The position numbers and the translations under genes were made by a program. From the NCBI RefSeq assembly GCF_900218035.1, contig NZ_OBMR01000008.1, forward strand, positions 182,156 through 246,155: a DNA stretch of 64,000 nucleotides, given 5' to 3'. Positions within the stretch are counted from its first letter, which is position 1; the number at the start of each line of letters is the position of its first letter. The DNA comes from Pseudobutyrivibrio ruminis DSM 9787 (GTDB lineage: Bacteria; Bacillota; Clostridia; Lachnospirales; Lachnospiraceae). This document shows positions 9,445 through 18,038 of this stretch, in pieces. Below the pieces are notes generated by a model, which saw only the letters and a program-made list of their open reading frames with translations, was not told the DNA's origin and searched no databases.

Positions 9445-10239
9445 ATGAAGATAGGTTTTATTGGAACAGGTAACATGGGTAGTGCCATGATGGGAGGAAT
9501 CATTTCCTCAGGCATGGTAGAAGCTACTGATGTTATGGCTACAGATATTTTCCAGGCAGCGCTTGATAGAATCAGCGAAGAGTTTGGAGTACATACTAGC
9601 ACTGATAATAGAGACGCAGTAGAATTTGCAGACATCATTTTTCTTGCTGTAAAGCCTCAGTTTTTAGCTAAGGTAGTAGATGGCATCAAGGATATGGATT
9701 TCAGTGATAAGCTTGTTGTTAGTATTGCAGCAGGTCAGTCATTGGAACGTCTTACAGGAATGTTTGGCAAGGAGCTCAAGCTTATCCGAGTAATGCCAAA
9801 TACTCCAGCACTTGTTGGAGAAGGCATGAGCGCTCTTAGCCCTAATGAGCTTGTTTCAGAAGATGAAGCAGCCACTGTATTAAAGCTTTTTGAAGCATTT
9901 GGACAGGCAGAAATTATTCCAGAGCGTCTTCAGGATGCAGTAGTTGGAATTAGCGGTTCTTCACCAGCCTATGTTTATATGTTCATCGAAGCACTTGCTG
10001 ACGGAGCAGTTGCAGAGGGAATGCCTCGTACACAAGCATACAAGTTTGCAGCGCAGGCAGTTCTAGGTTCAGCCAAAATGGTTCTTGAAACTGGTGAGCA
10101 TCCAGGGGTTCTCAAGGATGCAGTTTGCTCTCCAGGTGGCACCACTATCGAGGCTGTTGCAGCTCTCGAGGCAGCAGGATTCAGAAGCGCAGTTATCGAA
10201 GCAGAACGAATCTGTATCGAAAAATCTAGAGATTTATAA
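9445..10239 (+). CDS. proC: Pyrroline-5-carboxylate reductase
   Basis: A 264-residue enzyme that reduces 1-pyrroline-5-carboxylate to L-proline with NAD(P)H in the cytosol. It begins with the Rossmann motif GFIGTGNMG (residues 4-12), has AVKPQ and VRVMPNTPALVGEGM-type blocks, and ends with the family signature region (GSSPAYVYMFIEALADGAV and VCSPGGTTIEAVAALE). Length is normal. A GGAGG site (TAGGAGGTTT) lies in the 11-bp gap after the aminotransferase. The gene is followed by an intrinsic terminator. Confidence 0.96.
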   Translation: MKIGFIGTGNMGSAMMGGIISSGMVEATDVMATDIFQAALDRISEEFGVHTSTDNRDAVEFADIIFLAVKPQFLAKVVDGIKDMDFSDKLVVSIAAGQSLERLTGMFGKELKLIRVMPNTPALVGEGMSALSPNELVSEDEAATVLKLFEAFGQAEIIPERLQDAVVGISGSSPAYVYMFIEALADGAVAEGMPRTQAYKFAAQAVLGSAKMVLETGEHPGVLKDAVCSPGGTTIEAVAALEAAGFRSAVIEAERICIEKSRDL

Positions 10240-10240
10240 T

Positions 10241-10258
10241 ATGTAAAAAATCTTACAT
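10241..10258. promoter_or_regulatory. Inverted repeat after proC, upstream of the xylo-oligosaccharide operon
   Basis: ATGTAA (10241-10246) and TTACAT (10253-10258) are perfect inverted arms around a 6-bp AT-rich centre. It starts two bases after the proC stop and lies upstream of the terminator that precedes the YesL gene. A regulator site is possible, but the palindrome is short and AT-rich. Confidence 0.3.
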
Positions 10259-10308
10259 CAAAGGCACAAAAAGTAAGGGCCACAATATTTTTCATAATGA
10301 TAATATGT

Positions 10309-10362
10309 AACTATTCAGAATAATCTGAGGTATATCAGATTAGGCTGAATAGTTATTTTTTT
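10309..10362 (+). terminator. Intrinsic terminator between proC and the xylo-oligosaccharide operon
   Basis: AACTATTCAG (10309-10318) pairs with CTGAATAGTT (10345-10354), with a nested stem AATCTGA/TCAGATT, followed by ATTTTTTT. Only about 20 bp separate it from the YesL ATG, too little for a promoter. Either the YesL operon is transcribed from upstream through this structure, so it would act as an attenuator, or expression depends on read-through. Confidence 0.85.
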
Positions 10363-10382
10363 GCAAAAAAGGAGAGATTGTT

Positions 10383-11033
10383 ATGAATATCCTAAGACCG
10401 GACAGCGAGGTAATGGAATTTCTAGGGAAGGCGACGGATTTAATTATATTAAATTTGCTTTGTGTTCTATGTTCTATACCAATAATCACTATTGGTGCGT
10501 CTTTTACTGCTAAATATTATGTTTCCATGAAGATAGCTAAGGGAGAAGAACCAAGTGCAGTAAAAAGCTTCTTTAAGTCATTTTGCTTAAATTTCAAGCA
10601 GATTACTCCAGTATGGATTGCGGAGTTGTTGGTATTACTGATTTTGGCTTTTGACTGGTACAACCTTTTCTTTGGAATGGCCAAATCAATGCCTATTCCT
10701 ATGAGAGTGGTACTAGCAGTTATTACTTTTTTGGTATGGTCAATTATTTATTGCATGTTTCCTTTTATGGCAAGATTTCAGACCACAACAAAGGATTTGG
10801 TAAAAGCATCCATAGTTATGGCAATACTTAATATCCCAAGAATGGTACTGATTTTTATAGTAACTTTTTTACCATATATTATTTGTGCATGGTATATCCA
10901 GTGGGGGCTGGGAATTTGGATACTTGTTACTACTGTCTCTCTTTACTACATCAGTAAGGAGTTCGACACTCAGCTAGAAATGATTACAAAAGGAGAAGAT
11001 GAAAATGAATCAAGAAACAATGAAGCGTGCTAA
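10383..11033 (+). CDS. YesL-family (DUF624) membrane protein
   Basis: A 216-residue multi-pass membrane protein. The N-terminal SEVMEFLGKATDLIILNLLCVLCSIPIITIGAS block is the YesL/DUF624 hallmark and resembles the truncated protein at the left window edge. About four hydrophobic helices follow, then a charged tail (KGEDENESRNNEAC). The family is regularly linked to YesMN and LplABC genes; its molecular role is unknown. It overlaps the following GH3 gene by about 30 bp, so the two are translationally coupled. The GGAGAGATTGTT leader supports the ATG at 10383. Confidence 0.88.
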   Translation: MNILRPDSEVMEFLGKATDLIILNLLCVLCSIPIITIGASFTAKYYVSMKIAKGEEPSAVKSFFKSFCLNFKQITPVWIAELLVLLILAFDWYNLFFGMAKSMPIPMRVVLAVITFLVWSIIYCMFPFMARFQTTTKDLVKASIVMAILNIPRMVLIFIVTFLPYIICAWYIQWGLGIWILVTTVSLYYISKEFDTQLEMITKGEDENESRNNEAC

Positions 11034-13146
11034 AGAAATAGTGTCGCAAATGACTATGGAAGAAAAGACTAGTCAGATGCTATATCACGCAGCAGCTATA
11101 GATAGGTTGGGGATACCAGCATATTGTTGGTGGAATGAGGCTTTGCATGGGGTGGCCAGAGCTGGAGATGCAACAGTTTTTCCTCAGGCAATTGGACTGG
11201 GAGCTACATTTGATGAGGCACTAGTGGAGAAAATTGGTGATGCTACTTCTACAGAAGGTCGAGCTAAATACAATCAGTTCACTAAGCATGGTGATAGAGA
11301 TATTTATAAGGGACTTACATATTGGGCACCAAATGTAAATATTTTCAGAGACCCAAGATGGGGCAGAGGCCATGAAACATATGGTGAGGACCCATATCTT
11401 ACTGGCCAGTTGGGAATGGCTTTTGTAAAAGGATTACAGGGTCCAGATCTTGATAATCCCAAGGCAGCTGCTTGCGCAAAGCATTTTGCAGTTCATTCTG
11501 GTCCGGAGGCAGACAGACATCATTTTGATGCCAGGGTATCAGATCAGGATTTGTACGATACTTATCTTTACGCCTTTAAGAGACTTGTAAAGGATGCAAA
11601 GGTAGAGTCTGTTATGGGAGCCTACAATCGTGTAAACGGAGAGCCAGCTTGTGGAAGTAAACGCTTACTAAAGGACATCCTGAGAGATGACTGGGGCTTT
11701 GAAGGACATGTTGTTTCTGACTGTTGGGCTATCAGAGATTTTCACGAAAATCATAAGGTCACAGGCTGTGAAGTGGAATCGGCAGCATTGGCTGTGAATA
11801 ACGGCTGCGATTTGAACTGCGGATGTGTATATGAAAAGTTAATTTATGCATATAAAGCTGGACTTGTTTCAGAGGAGACAATTAACACTGCAGTTGAAAG
11901 ATTGATTGAACTTCGATTACGCTTAGGAACTCTTCCTGAAAGAAAAAGTAAATATGATGATATTCCATATGAAGTGGTGGAATGCAAAGAGCATAAGGAT
12001 TTAGCTAATGAAGCAGCAAAGGAAAGCTTTGTTTTATTAAAGAATGATGGCGTCTTGCCACTGAATAAAGACAAGTTAAAGACCATAGGAGTCATTGGTC
12101 CTAATTCAAACTCAAGAATAGCCCTTGTTGGAAATTACGAAGGAATTTCATCTGAATATATCACTCCACTTGAAGGTATCCAGAGATTTGTTGGAGATGA
12201 TGTAAGAGTATTCCATGCAGATGGAACTCATCTTTGGAAGGATAGAATGCATGTGCTTAGCGAAGCGAGAGATGATTTTGCAGAAGCTATGGCAGTTGCA
12301 GAGCATTCAGATGTTGTGGTTATGTGCTTAGGCTTAGATTCCACAATCGAAGGTGAAGAAGGTGACGCTGGAAATGAGTTCGGCAGCGGTGATAAAAAGG
12401 GTCTTAAGCTTCCAGGTTTACAGCAGGAATTACTTGAAAAAATAACTGCAGTAGGAAAGCCAGTTGTTCTTCTTCTTTTATCTGGTTCAGCCCTTGATTT
12501 ATCATGGGCACAGGAAAACGTAAATGCCATAATGCAATGCTGGTATCCAGGAGCAAGAGGTGGAAAAGCTATTGCTCAGGTACTGTTTGGACAGGAAAGC
12601 CCAAGCGGAAAGCTTCCTGTTACATTCTACGCATCTGACAAAGATTTACCTGATTTCAAAGATTACTCTATGGATAATAGAACTTATAGATATTTTAAGG
12701 GAACACCACTTTATCCATTTGGATATGGATTGGGATATTCCAAAATCAAATGCGAAAATGCTTCTATTGATAAACTTTCAGGCAACATGAATGAGCATTT
12801 TACAGTGAATATCGATGTGACAAACCAAGGAAGTATGAATCAAAAAGAAGTGGTTCAGTTGTACATCAAGGACGTGGAAGCATCAACAAGAGTTCCATTG
12901 TGGTCTTTGAGAAAAGTAATGAGAGTCTCACTTACACCAGGGGAGACAAAGACAGTTTCATTTGAGCTTGCTCCAAGAGATTTTGCAATCATCGATGAAA
13001 AAGGAAATGCTATTGTAGAGCCAGGCAAGTTTAAGATAGCTGTTGGAACAAGTCAGCCTGATGGTAGAAGCAAAGAGCTTACTGGAAATAAATGTGATGT
13101 ATTTGAAATAGAATTGAAAGGGGAAACTATTCAGGTGGAATACTAG
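11005..13146 (+). CDS. GH3 beta-xylosidase/beta-glucosidase family enzyme
   Basis: A ~713-residue GH3 enzyme with an N-terminal TIM barrel (WWNEALHGVA, then NIFRDPRWGRGHETYGEDPYL), catalytic nucleophile Asp239 in HVVSDCWAI (numbered from the ATG at 11005), an alpha/beta sandwich (GDAGNEFGSGDKKGLKLPG) and a C-terminal fibronectin type III-like domain (VPLWSLRKVMRVSL). The WWNE.LHG and SDCWA patterns resemble xylosidases of the family. It has no signal peptide and so is cytosolic. AGGAG at 10991-10995 is 9 nt from the ATG at 11005 but only 3 nt from the in-frame ATG at 10999, so 11005 is preferred. It likely releases xylose from xylo-oligosaccharides. Confidence 0.9.
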   Translation: MNQETMKRAKEIVSQMTMEEKTSQMLYHAAAIDRLGIPAYCWWNEALHGVARAGDATVFPQAIGLGATFDEALVEKIGDATSTEGRAKYNQFTKHGDRDIYKGLTYWAPNVNIFRDPRWGRGHETYGEDPYLTGQLGMAFVKGLQGPDLDNPKAAACAKHFAVHSGPEADRHHFDARVSDQDLYDTYLYAFKRLVKDAKVESVMGAYNRVNGEPACGSKRLLKDILRDDWGFEGHVVSDCWAIRDFHENHKVTGCEVESAALAVNNGCDLNCGCVYEKLIYAYKAGLVSEETINTAVERLIELRLRLGTLPERKSKYDDIPYEVVECKEHKDLANEAAKESFVLLKNDGVLPLNKDKLKTIGVIGPNSNSRIALVGNYEGISSEYITPLEGIQRFVGDDVRVFHADGTHLWKDRMHVLSEARDDFAEAMAVAEHSDVVVMCLGLDSTIEGEEGDAGNEFGSGDKKGLKLPGLQQELLEKITAVGKPVVLLLLSGSALDLSWAQENVNAIMQCWYPGARGGKAIAQVLFGQESPSGKLPVTFYASDKDLPDFKDYSMDNRTYRYFKGTPLYPFGYGLGYSKIKCENASIDKLSGNMNEHFTVNIDVTNQGSMNQKEVVQLYIKDVEASTRVPLWSLRKVMRVSLTPGETKTVSFELAPRDFAIIDEKGNAIVEPGKFKIAVGTSQPDGRSKELTGNKCDVFEIELKGETIQVEY

Positions 13147-13171
13147 GATAGTTTTATATAGGGAGAAGATA

Positions 13172-14725
13172 ATGACAATTGCTAATAATCCGATTTTAAA
13201 GGGCTTTTATCCAGACCCATCAATATGCAGAGTGGGAGATGATTTTTATATTGTATGTTCAAGCTTTGTGTATTTTCCGGGAGTGCCAATTTTCCACAGT
13301 AAGGATTTGGCCCATTGGGAGCAGATAGGACATGTGCTTGATAGAGAAAGCCAGCTTCCATTACATGGTGAAATATCTAGAGGAATTTTTGCTCCAACAA
13401 TTAGAGAGCACAAAGGCACATTTTACATGATTACAACAAATGTGGATGCTGGAGGAAATTTCCTTGTTACAGCAAAGGACCCAGCAGGACCATGGTCAGA
13501 TCCATACTATTTGGGTGATAAAGAATGCCCTGGCATTGATCCATCATTATTCTTTGACGATGATGATCGTTGCTACTATGTTGGAACCAGACCAAATCCA
13601 GAAGGTGTTAGATACAACGGGGATTGGGAAATCTGGGTACAGGAGCTGGATTTAGATTCTATGAAGCTTGTTGGCCCATCTATGGCAATTTGGAAGGGGG
13701 CTGTTAAGGATGTTATTTGGCCAGAAGGTCCTCATCTTTACAAGAAGGATGGTTATTACTATTTGATTCATGCAGAAGGTGGCACAGGCCCAGAGCATGC
13801 TATATCAGTTGCCAGATCAAAGGAACTCTTTAAATGGTTTGAAGGCTGTCCAAGAAATCCAATATTTACACATAGAAATCTGGGCAAGAACTATCCTGTT
13901 ATCTATGCAGGACATGGAGATTTAGTTGATGACAAAGACGGTAACTACTATATAGTAATGCTTGCATCAAGACAGTGTAAGAACCATTGCAGTATGGGCC
14001 GAGAGACATTCCTTGCCAAGGTTACATGGGAAGATGGATGGCCTGTTATTAATCCAGGTGTCGGCAAGCTTACAGACCAGGTTGAACTTCCATTTGAGGA
14101 ATACAGATTCAACCAGGAAAACTCGTATACTGACATTATTCATTTCGACAGCAAAGAATTGGATGATAGATTAGTTGGAATTGAAAGAAGAAGTGAGGAT
14201 TTCTATTCCCTTACAGAAAAATCAGGATTTCTTACTCTTTACACTCGTCCAGAAAGAATCGAGGATATTTGCAATCCTTCTTATCTTGGAATTCGTCAGA
14301 AGGATTATGCATTTGCTGTTAGCTGCGGAATTGATTTTACACCTAAGAATGAAAAAGAATGCGGTGGCCTTGTGTTGTTCCAAAACCATGAAAATCATTT
14401 AGTTATGGAAATTGTAAAAGGCGAAAGTGGAAAGCAATTCCGTGTGAGAACTGTAATTTCTGGCAAAGAAGAAATTATAAAATCAATACCAGTTTCAGAT
14501 GGATTGGTTGAAATTGGAATAAAGGCAAAGGAACAGAAGTGCCAGATTTATATTGTTGATGAAAATGGCCAGTTGCCTGTAAAGGAAGATGTTGATTTGA
14601 TTCCATACACAACAGAGGAAGCAGGGGGATTTGTTGGCTGCACAGTTGGTATGTACACTTCCTCAAATGGAGATACTTCTGATAACAAATGCAGCTTTAA
14701 ATGGATTAGTCACACAAAGAATTAA
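13172..14725 (+). CDS. GH43 beta-xylosidase / alpha-L-arabinofuranosidase
   Basis: A 517-residue GH43 enzyme. The five-bladed propeller starts at the N-terminus with NPILKGFYPDPSI (general base Asp15). The pKa modulator is Asp123 in CPGIDPSLFF and the general acid Glu185 in WPEGPHLYKKDGYYYL. A C-terminal beta-sandwich of the type found in long beta-xylosidases (about 320-517) follows. There is no signal peptide. It sits 25 bp after the GH3 gene and 11 bp before the sensor kinase gene. Likely role: cytosolic cleavage of xylose or arabinose from imported oligosaccharides. Which activity dominates cannot be told from the sequence. Confidence 0.9.
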   Translation: MTIANNPILKGFYPDPSICRVGDDFYIVCSSFVYFPGVPIFHSKDLAHWEQIGHVLDRESQLPLHGEISRGIFAPTIREHKGTFYMITTNVDAGGNFLVTAKDPAGPWSDPYYLGDKECPGIDPSLFFDDDDRCYYVGTRPNPEGVRYNGDWEIWVQELDLDSMKLVGPSMAIWKGAVKDVIWPEGPHLYKKDGYYYLIHAEGGTGPEHAISVARSKELFKWFEGCPRNPIFTHRNLGKNYPVIYAGHGDLVDDKDGNYYIVMLASRQCKNHCSMGRETFLAKVTWEDGWPVINPGVGKLTDQVELPFEEYRFNQENSYTDIIHFDSKELDDRLVGIERRSEDFYSLTEKSGFLTLYTRPERIEDICNPSYLGIRQKDYAFAVSCGIDFTPKNEKECGGLVLFQNHENHLVMEIVKGESGKQFRVRTVISGKEEIIKSIPVSDGLVEIGIKAKEQKCQIYIVDENGQLPVKEDVDLIPYTTEEAGGFVGCTVGMYTSSNGDTSDNKCSFKWISHTKN

Positions 14726-14736
14726 GGGCATGATAT

Positions 14737-16323
14737 ATGAAAAGGTTTTTTAATAAGCTTGAAATGAAAAGGAAGATGGCCCTTTTGTATATCCTTTGTG
14801 TAGTGCTTCCAATTATTATTTCAGATGGTTTTGTTTTCAAGTCCATTTATGATTCAGAAAAATCTTCCATTCTTCATCAGATGGAAAATGAAGCAAATGC
14901 CATCAATTACACTTTCTTTAATCAGGTAGACGAGGCTGCGAAGTTGGGAAATGCTTTATACAGTAGCCTCTACGTACATAGGTTTTTACATAAGGAATAC
15001 TCATCAAATCTTGAGTATTACAACGCCTACCAGACATTTTTTGATGATACACTTTTAAAGCTTGTAACAGGTCAGTCTGGTATGGATTATTGTATTTATT
15101 TGGACAACAATACCATTACAAATGGAGCGGAATTTCAGAAGATTACTAAGGCTATTGGAACAGACTGGTATGACTATATTTTGACATCTCATTTGAACAA
15201 GGGGCTTTACTTTGGAATGACAAAACAGCCAACAGGAGCCCTGCAAAGGACGATCTATTATTTTCAGCGACTGAACTATTACAAGTATAATTCGCCCAAT
15301 ATCTTGCTGATAAAGATAGATTATTCAAAATGTGTTGATGATATAGAGAATCTGAATTATCCATATAAGGCATACATATGTGACGATACTAGAGTGTTAA
15401 TGTCTAATGGTAAATACAGTAATGTAAGCAAGGAATATGCTAACAAGACGTTGTTAGAGAATATTGCGTATTCTCAGGATTGCACAGTCTATGGACAGGA
15501 ACTGGAAATCAAAATAAAAGATGTTGATTACAGCTTCTTGGATTTGTTTAGAAAACGATGGTATCAGCTGTTTTTTATGATTGTAATTAATATCGCTTTG
15601 CCAGTGTTTGTTAGTAGCTTGATGCACACCAATTTGAAAAATAGATTGCGAGAGCAGGAAGCAGTGGTGGCCAGAAAAAATGCGGAGCTAATAGCTCTTC
15701 ATAGCCAGATAAATCCCCACTTTTTGTTTAATGCTTTGGAGAGCATCCGAATGCATTCTCTTCTTAAAAAGGAAGAGGAAACAGCCAAAATGGTGGAGCA
15801 TTTAGCAAAGCTACAGCGCCAATATACCGAATGGAACGATGACATAATAGCAATTGAAAATGAGCTAAATTTTGTAGAGGCATATTTGCAATTACAAAAA
15901 TACAGATTTGGGGACAGGCTTTCTTTTGAAATTGATATTGAGGATGAATGTAGAAAACTGTTGATACCAAAGCTAACACTTGTAACATTTGTGGAAAATG
16001 CAGTTGTTCACGGTATAGAAAGTAAAACTACGCCAGGTTGGATTTTTGTTCGTATATATGTTAAGGACGAAAATGCAATTATAGAAATAGAGGATACAGG
16101 AAGTGGCATTCCTGAGGATATAGCAAATGATTTGCTGGAAAGCATGCGCAATGCTGATATTTCTATGTTAAAGGAGAAAGGTAGAGTTGGAATTGTAAAT
16201 GCATGCGTCAGATTAAAGATGATATCTGAAGCTGACGTTATGTTTGATATGGAGTCGGAAATAGGTACGGGAACTCTATTCCAAATTACAATACCAATGA
16301 AATATTTAAAGGGGATGATTTAA
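14737..16323 (+). CDS. YesM-type sensor histidine kinase
   Basis: A 528-residue membrane kinase. A first transmembrane helix (residues ~14-31) is followed by a ~240-residue extracellular sensor region, a second helix (about 275-295), and a His_kinase/HATPase module. The phospho-acceptor is His328 in HSQINPHFLFNALESI, and the ATP-binding N, G1 and G2 boxes appear as FVENAVVHGIE, EDTGSGIP and GRVGIVNACVRL. It overlaps the response regulator gene by one base (TAATG). Its place between the GH43 gene and the LplABC genes indicates that it senses the oligosaccharide, or the loaded binding protein, for this locus. Confidence 0.93.
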   Translation: MKRFFNKLEMKRKMALLYILCVVLPIIISDGFVFKSIYDSEKSSILHQMENEANAINYTFFNQVDEAAKLGNALYSSLYVHRFLHKEYSSNLEYYNAYQTFFDDTLLKLVTGQSGMDYCIYLDNNTITNGAEFQKITKAIGTDWYDYILTSHLNKGLYFGMTKQPTGALQRTIYYFQRLNYYKYNSPNILLIKIDYSKCVDDIENLNYPYKAYICDDTRVLMSNGKYSNVSKEYANKTLLENIAYSQDCTVYGQELEIKIKDVDYSFLDLFRKRWYQLFFMIVINIALPVFVSSLMHTNLKNRLREQEAVVARKNAELIALHSQINPHFLFNALESIRMHSLLKKEEETAKMVEHLAKLQRQYTEWNDDIIAIENELNFVEAYLQLQKYRFGDRLSFEIDIEDECRKLLIPKLTLVTFVENAVVHGIESKTTPGWIFVRIYVKDENAIIEIEDTGSGIPEDIANDLLESMRNADISMLKEKGRVGIVNACVRLKMISEADVMFDMESEIGTGTLFQITIPMKYLKGMI

Positions 16324-17906
16324 TGTTAAAAGTTTTGTTAGTGGATGATGAACCGTTTATTCTACAGGGATTAAAGGTACTTGTTGATTGGGAAGCTGAA
16401 GGTTATGAAATCTACACTGCTGTAAATGGAAAAGAAGCACTTGAGTTCATAAAGAAACAGCCGGTTGATCTTGTCATAGCTGACATAAAAATGCCTCTAA
16501 TGGATGGAATAGAACTTTTAAAGGAAGTTCGAAAAATAAATGATGAAATATACTATGTGATTCTTAGCGGATATGCTGAGTTTGGATATGCTCAGGAAGC
16601 ATTAAAGCATGGATGCGTAGAGTATATTTTGAAGCCGGTTGAAAAAGAGCAATTACTTGTCATTCTTAGAAAGATTGCTGCTTTGAACAAAGAGAAAATC
16701 ATTGAGATTCAAGATAAGGCAAAGAAGGATAAGGCCTATCTTGATAGAAATATAATGTCGCTTCTTAGGGGCAAATACGATAGAACAAATATTGAATGCA
16801 TATCAGATAAAATCGATGTGGATGAGGATATGTGTTATGTAGAGGTGCAGCTGGATGTTGCAACTTTATCAGAGGATTATTCAGACGAAGAAAAGAAGGA
16901 ACAGCTAAACAAGCTTTATTTAGCGGCAGATGAATTTCTAAAAAACGATTTTGCTTTATGCATAATGGATGTTTCTGACAGCGAGAAAACCTATGATATA
17001 GGCTTCATATACACAGACTCAATGGGACAAAAGCTACAGCTTACCACGGAAGAATATTTGAAAAGGTTCTATGATTACCTAATCGCAAATACGAATCTTG
17101 AGATTACCATGCTTGTAGGAAAAACAGTGTCAGGTATAAGGAATATTTCTAAATCATATGGAACAGCCAATATGCTTCGCTCCCTTCAGGGATTTAGAGA
17201 AAAGAAAAACATCTATTACTATGAAGATGAATACAAAATTAATGATACTGGCATTCTTATTTGCAAGAAACAACTGGACAACCTCATAGATGCAATTGAA
17301 GGTGGAGAGCACGTTGAAATAAGAAAGAGCGTAGATGAGTTTTATCAGGAAATGAAAAATACTGGTGTTACAGAATCTACCATGAATCTAAATATTAATT
17401 ATCTGCTATTTCAGCTGATACATTTGGCAAGTGAGCTGGATAACGAGGTCAATCAGGAAGAAATTCTTAGAATGATTTTGGAAAGTACCTCAGAAGAGGG
17501 AATCAGGCGAGGTGGACGAACCCATCTTTGCAAAATGGCCTATGCTTATGGAGATTACATAACTCAGCTTCGTAAAAACGTATCTAAGGGCGTGCTTGGT
17601 CAAATAGAAGATGAAATCAAAAGAAACTATGCCAGCAATTTAACCCTTCGAGAGTTAAGCGAAAAGTATTATATAAATTCAGCATATTTAGGTCAGGTTT
17701 TCAGGAAAAAATATGGTTGTTCATTTAAGGATTATCTTAATGAACAACGTCTAAATGAAGCTGCAAAGCTACTTCGTAAAAGCGATATGAAGATTTACGA
17801 AGTGGCTGAAATGGTGGGTTACAAGGATGTTGACTACTTTGTAAATAAGTTTATTGAGGCAAAGGGGTGTACCCCTACAAAGTATAAAAAGAATATGGCC
17901 GTCTAA
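16323..17906 (+). CDS. YesN-type AraC-family response regulator
   Basis: A 527-residue regulator with an N-terminal receiver domain (VDDEP at 7-11, phospho-acceptor Asp54 in VIADIKMP, Lys in ILKPVEK), a long central region, and a C-terminal AraC double helix-turn-helix (about 425-527, NYASNLTLRELSEKYYINSAYLGQVFRKKYG and AAKLLRKSDMKIYEVAEMVGYKDVDYFVNKF). The ATG shares a base with the stop of the kinase gene. It is expected to activate the downstream binding protein and permease genes and possibly its own operon. An intrinsic terminator follows. Confidence 0.94.
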   Translation: MLKVLLVDDEPFILQGLKVLVDWEAEGYEIYTAVNGKEALEFIKKQPVDLVIADIKMPLMDGIELLKEVRKINDEIYYVILSGYAEFGYAQEALKHGCVEYILKPVEKEQLLVILRKIAALNKEKIIEIQDKAKKDKAYLDRNIMSLLRGKYDRTNIECISDKIDVDEDMCYVEVQLDVATLSEDYSDEEKKEQLNKLYLAADEFLKNDFALCIMDVSDSEKTYDIGFIYTDSMGQKLQLTTEEYLKRFYDYLIANTNLEITMLVGKTVSGIRNISKSYGTANMLRSLQGFREKKNIYYYEDEYKINDTGILICKKQLDNLIDAIEGGEHVEIRKSVDEFYQEMKNTGVTESTMNLNINYLLFQLIHLASELDNEVNQEEILRMILESTSEEGIRRGGRTHLCKMAYAYGDYITQLRKNVSKGVLGQIEDEIKRNYASNLTLRELSEKYYINSAYLGQVFRKKYGCSFKDYLNEQRLNEAAKLLRKSDMKIYEVAEMVGYKDVDYFVNKFIEAKGCTPTKYKKNMAV

Positions 17907-17911
17907 AATTT

Positions 17912-17945
17912 AAGGGGGGAGAAATATAAAGTTTCTCCCCCTTTT
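17912..17945 (+). terminator. Intrinsic terminator after the response regulator
   Basis: AAGGGGGGAGAAA (17912-17924) faces TTTCTCCCCCTTTT (17932-17945) across a short AT loop. It separates the regulator genes from the transporter genes. A weak promoter-like pair, TTTTCA (17965-17970) and AATAAT (17988-17993) with 17-bp spacing, follows before the binding protein gene and would suit an activator-dependent start. Confidence 0.85.
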
Positions 17946-18038
17946 ATCTATAGTTTCTCCGATGTTTTCAAATGCTATTTTTCCTAAAATAATACCATAA
18001 AAGAGGGAGAAAGGTTCCCGAATAAAAGGAGGGTTTAT

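Noticed and set aside
14055..15250. Several antisense open frames of 60-120 codons opposite GH43, the kinase and other genes
   Set aside because: They lie fully opposite strongly supported coding sequences and have no ribosome sites or recognisable motifs.
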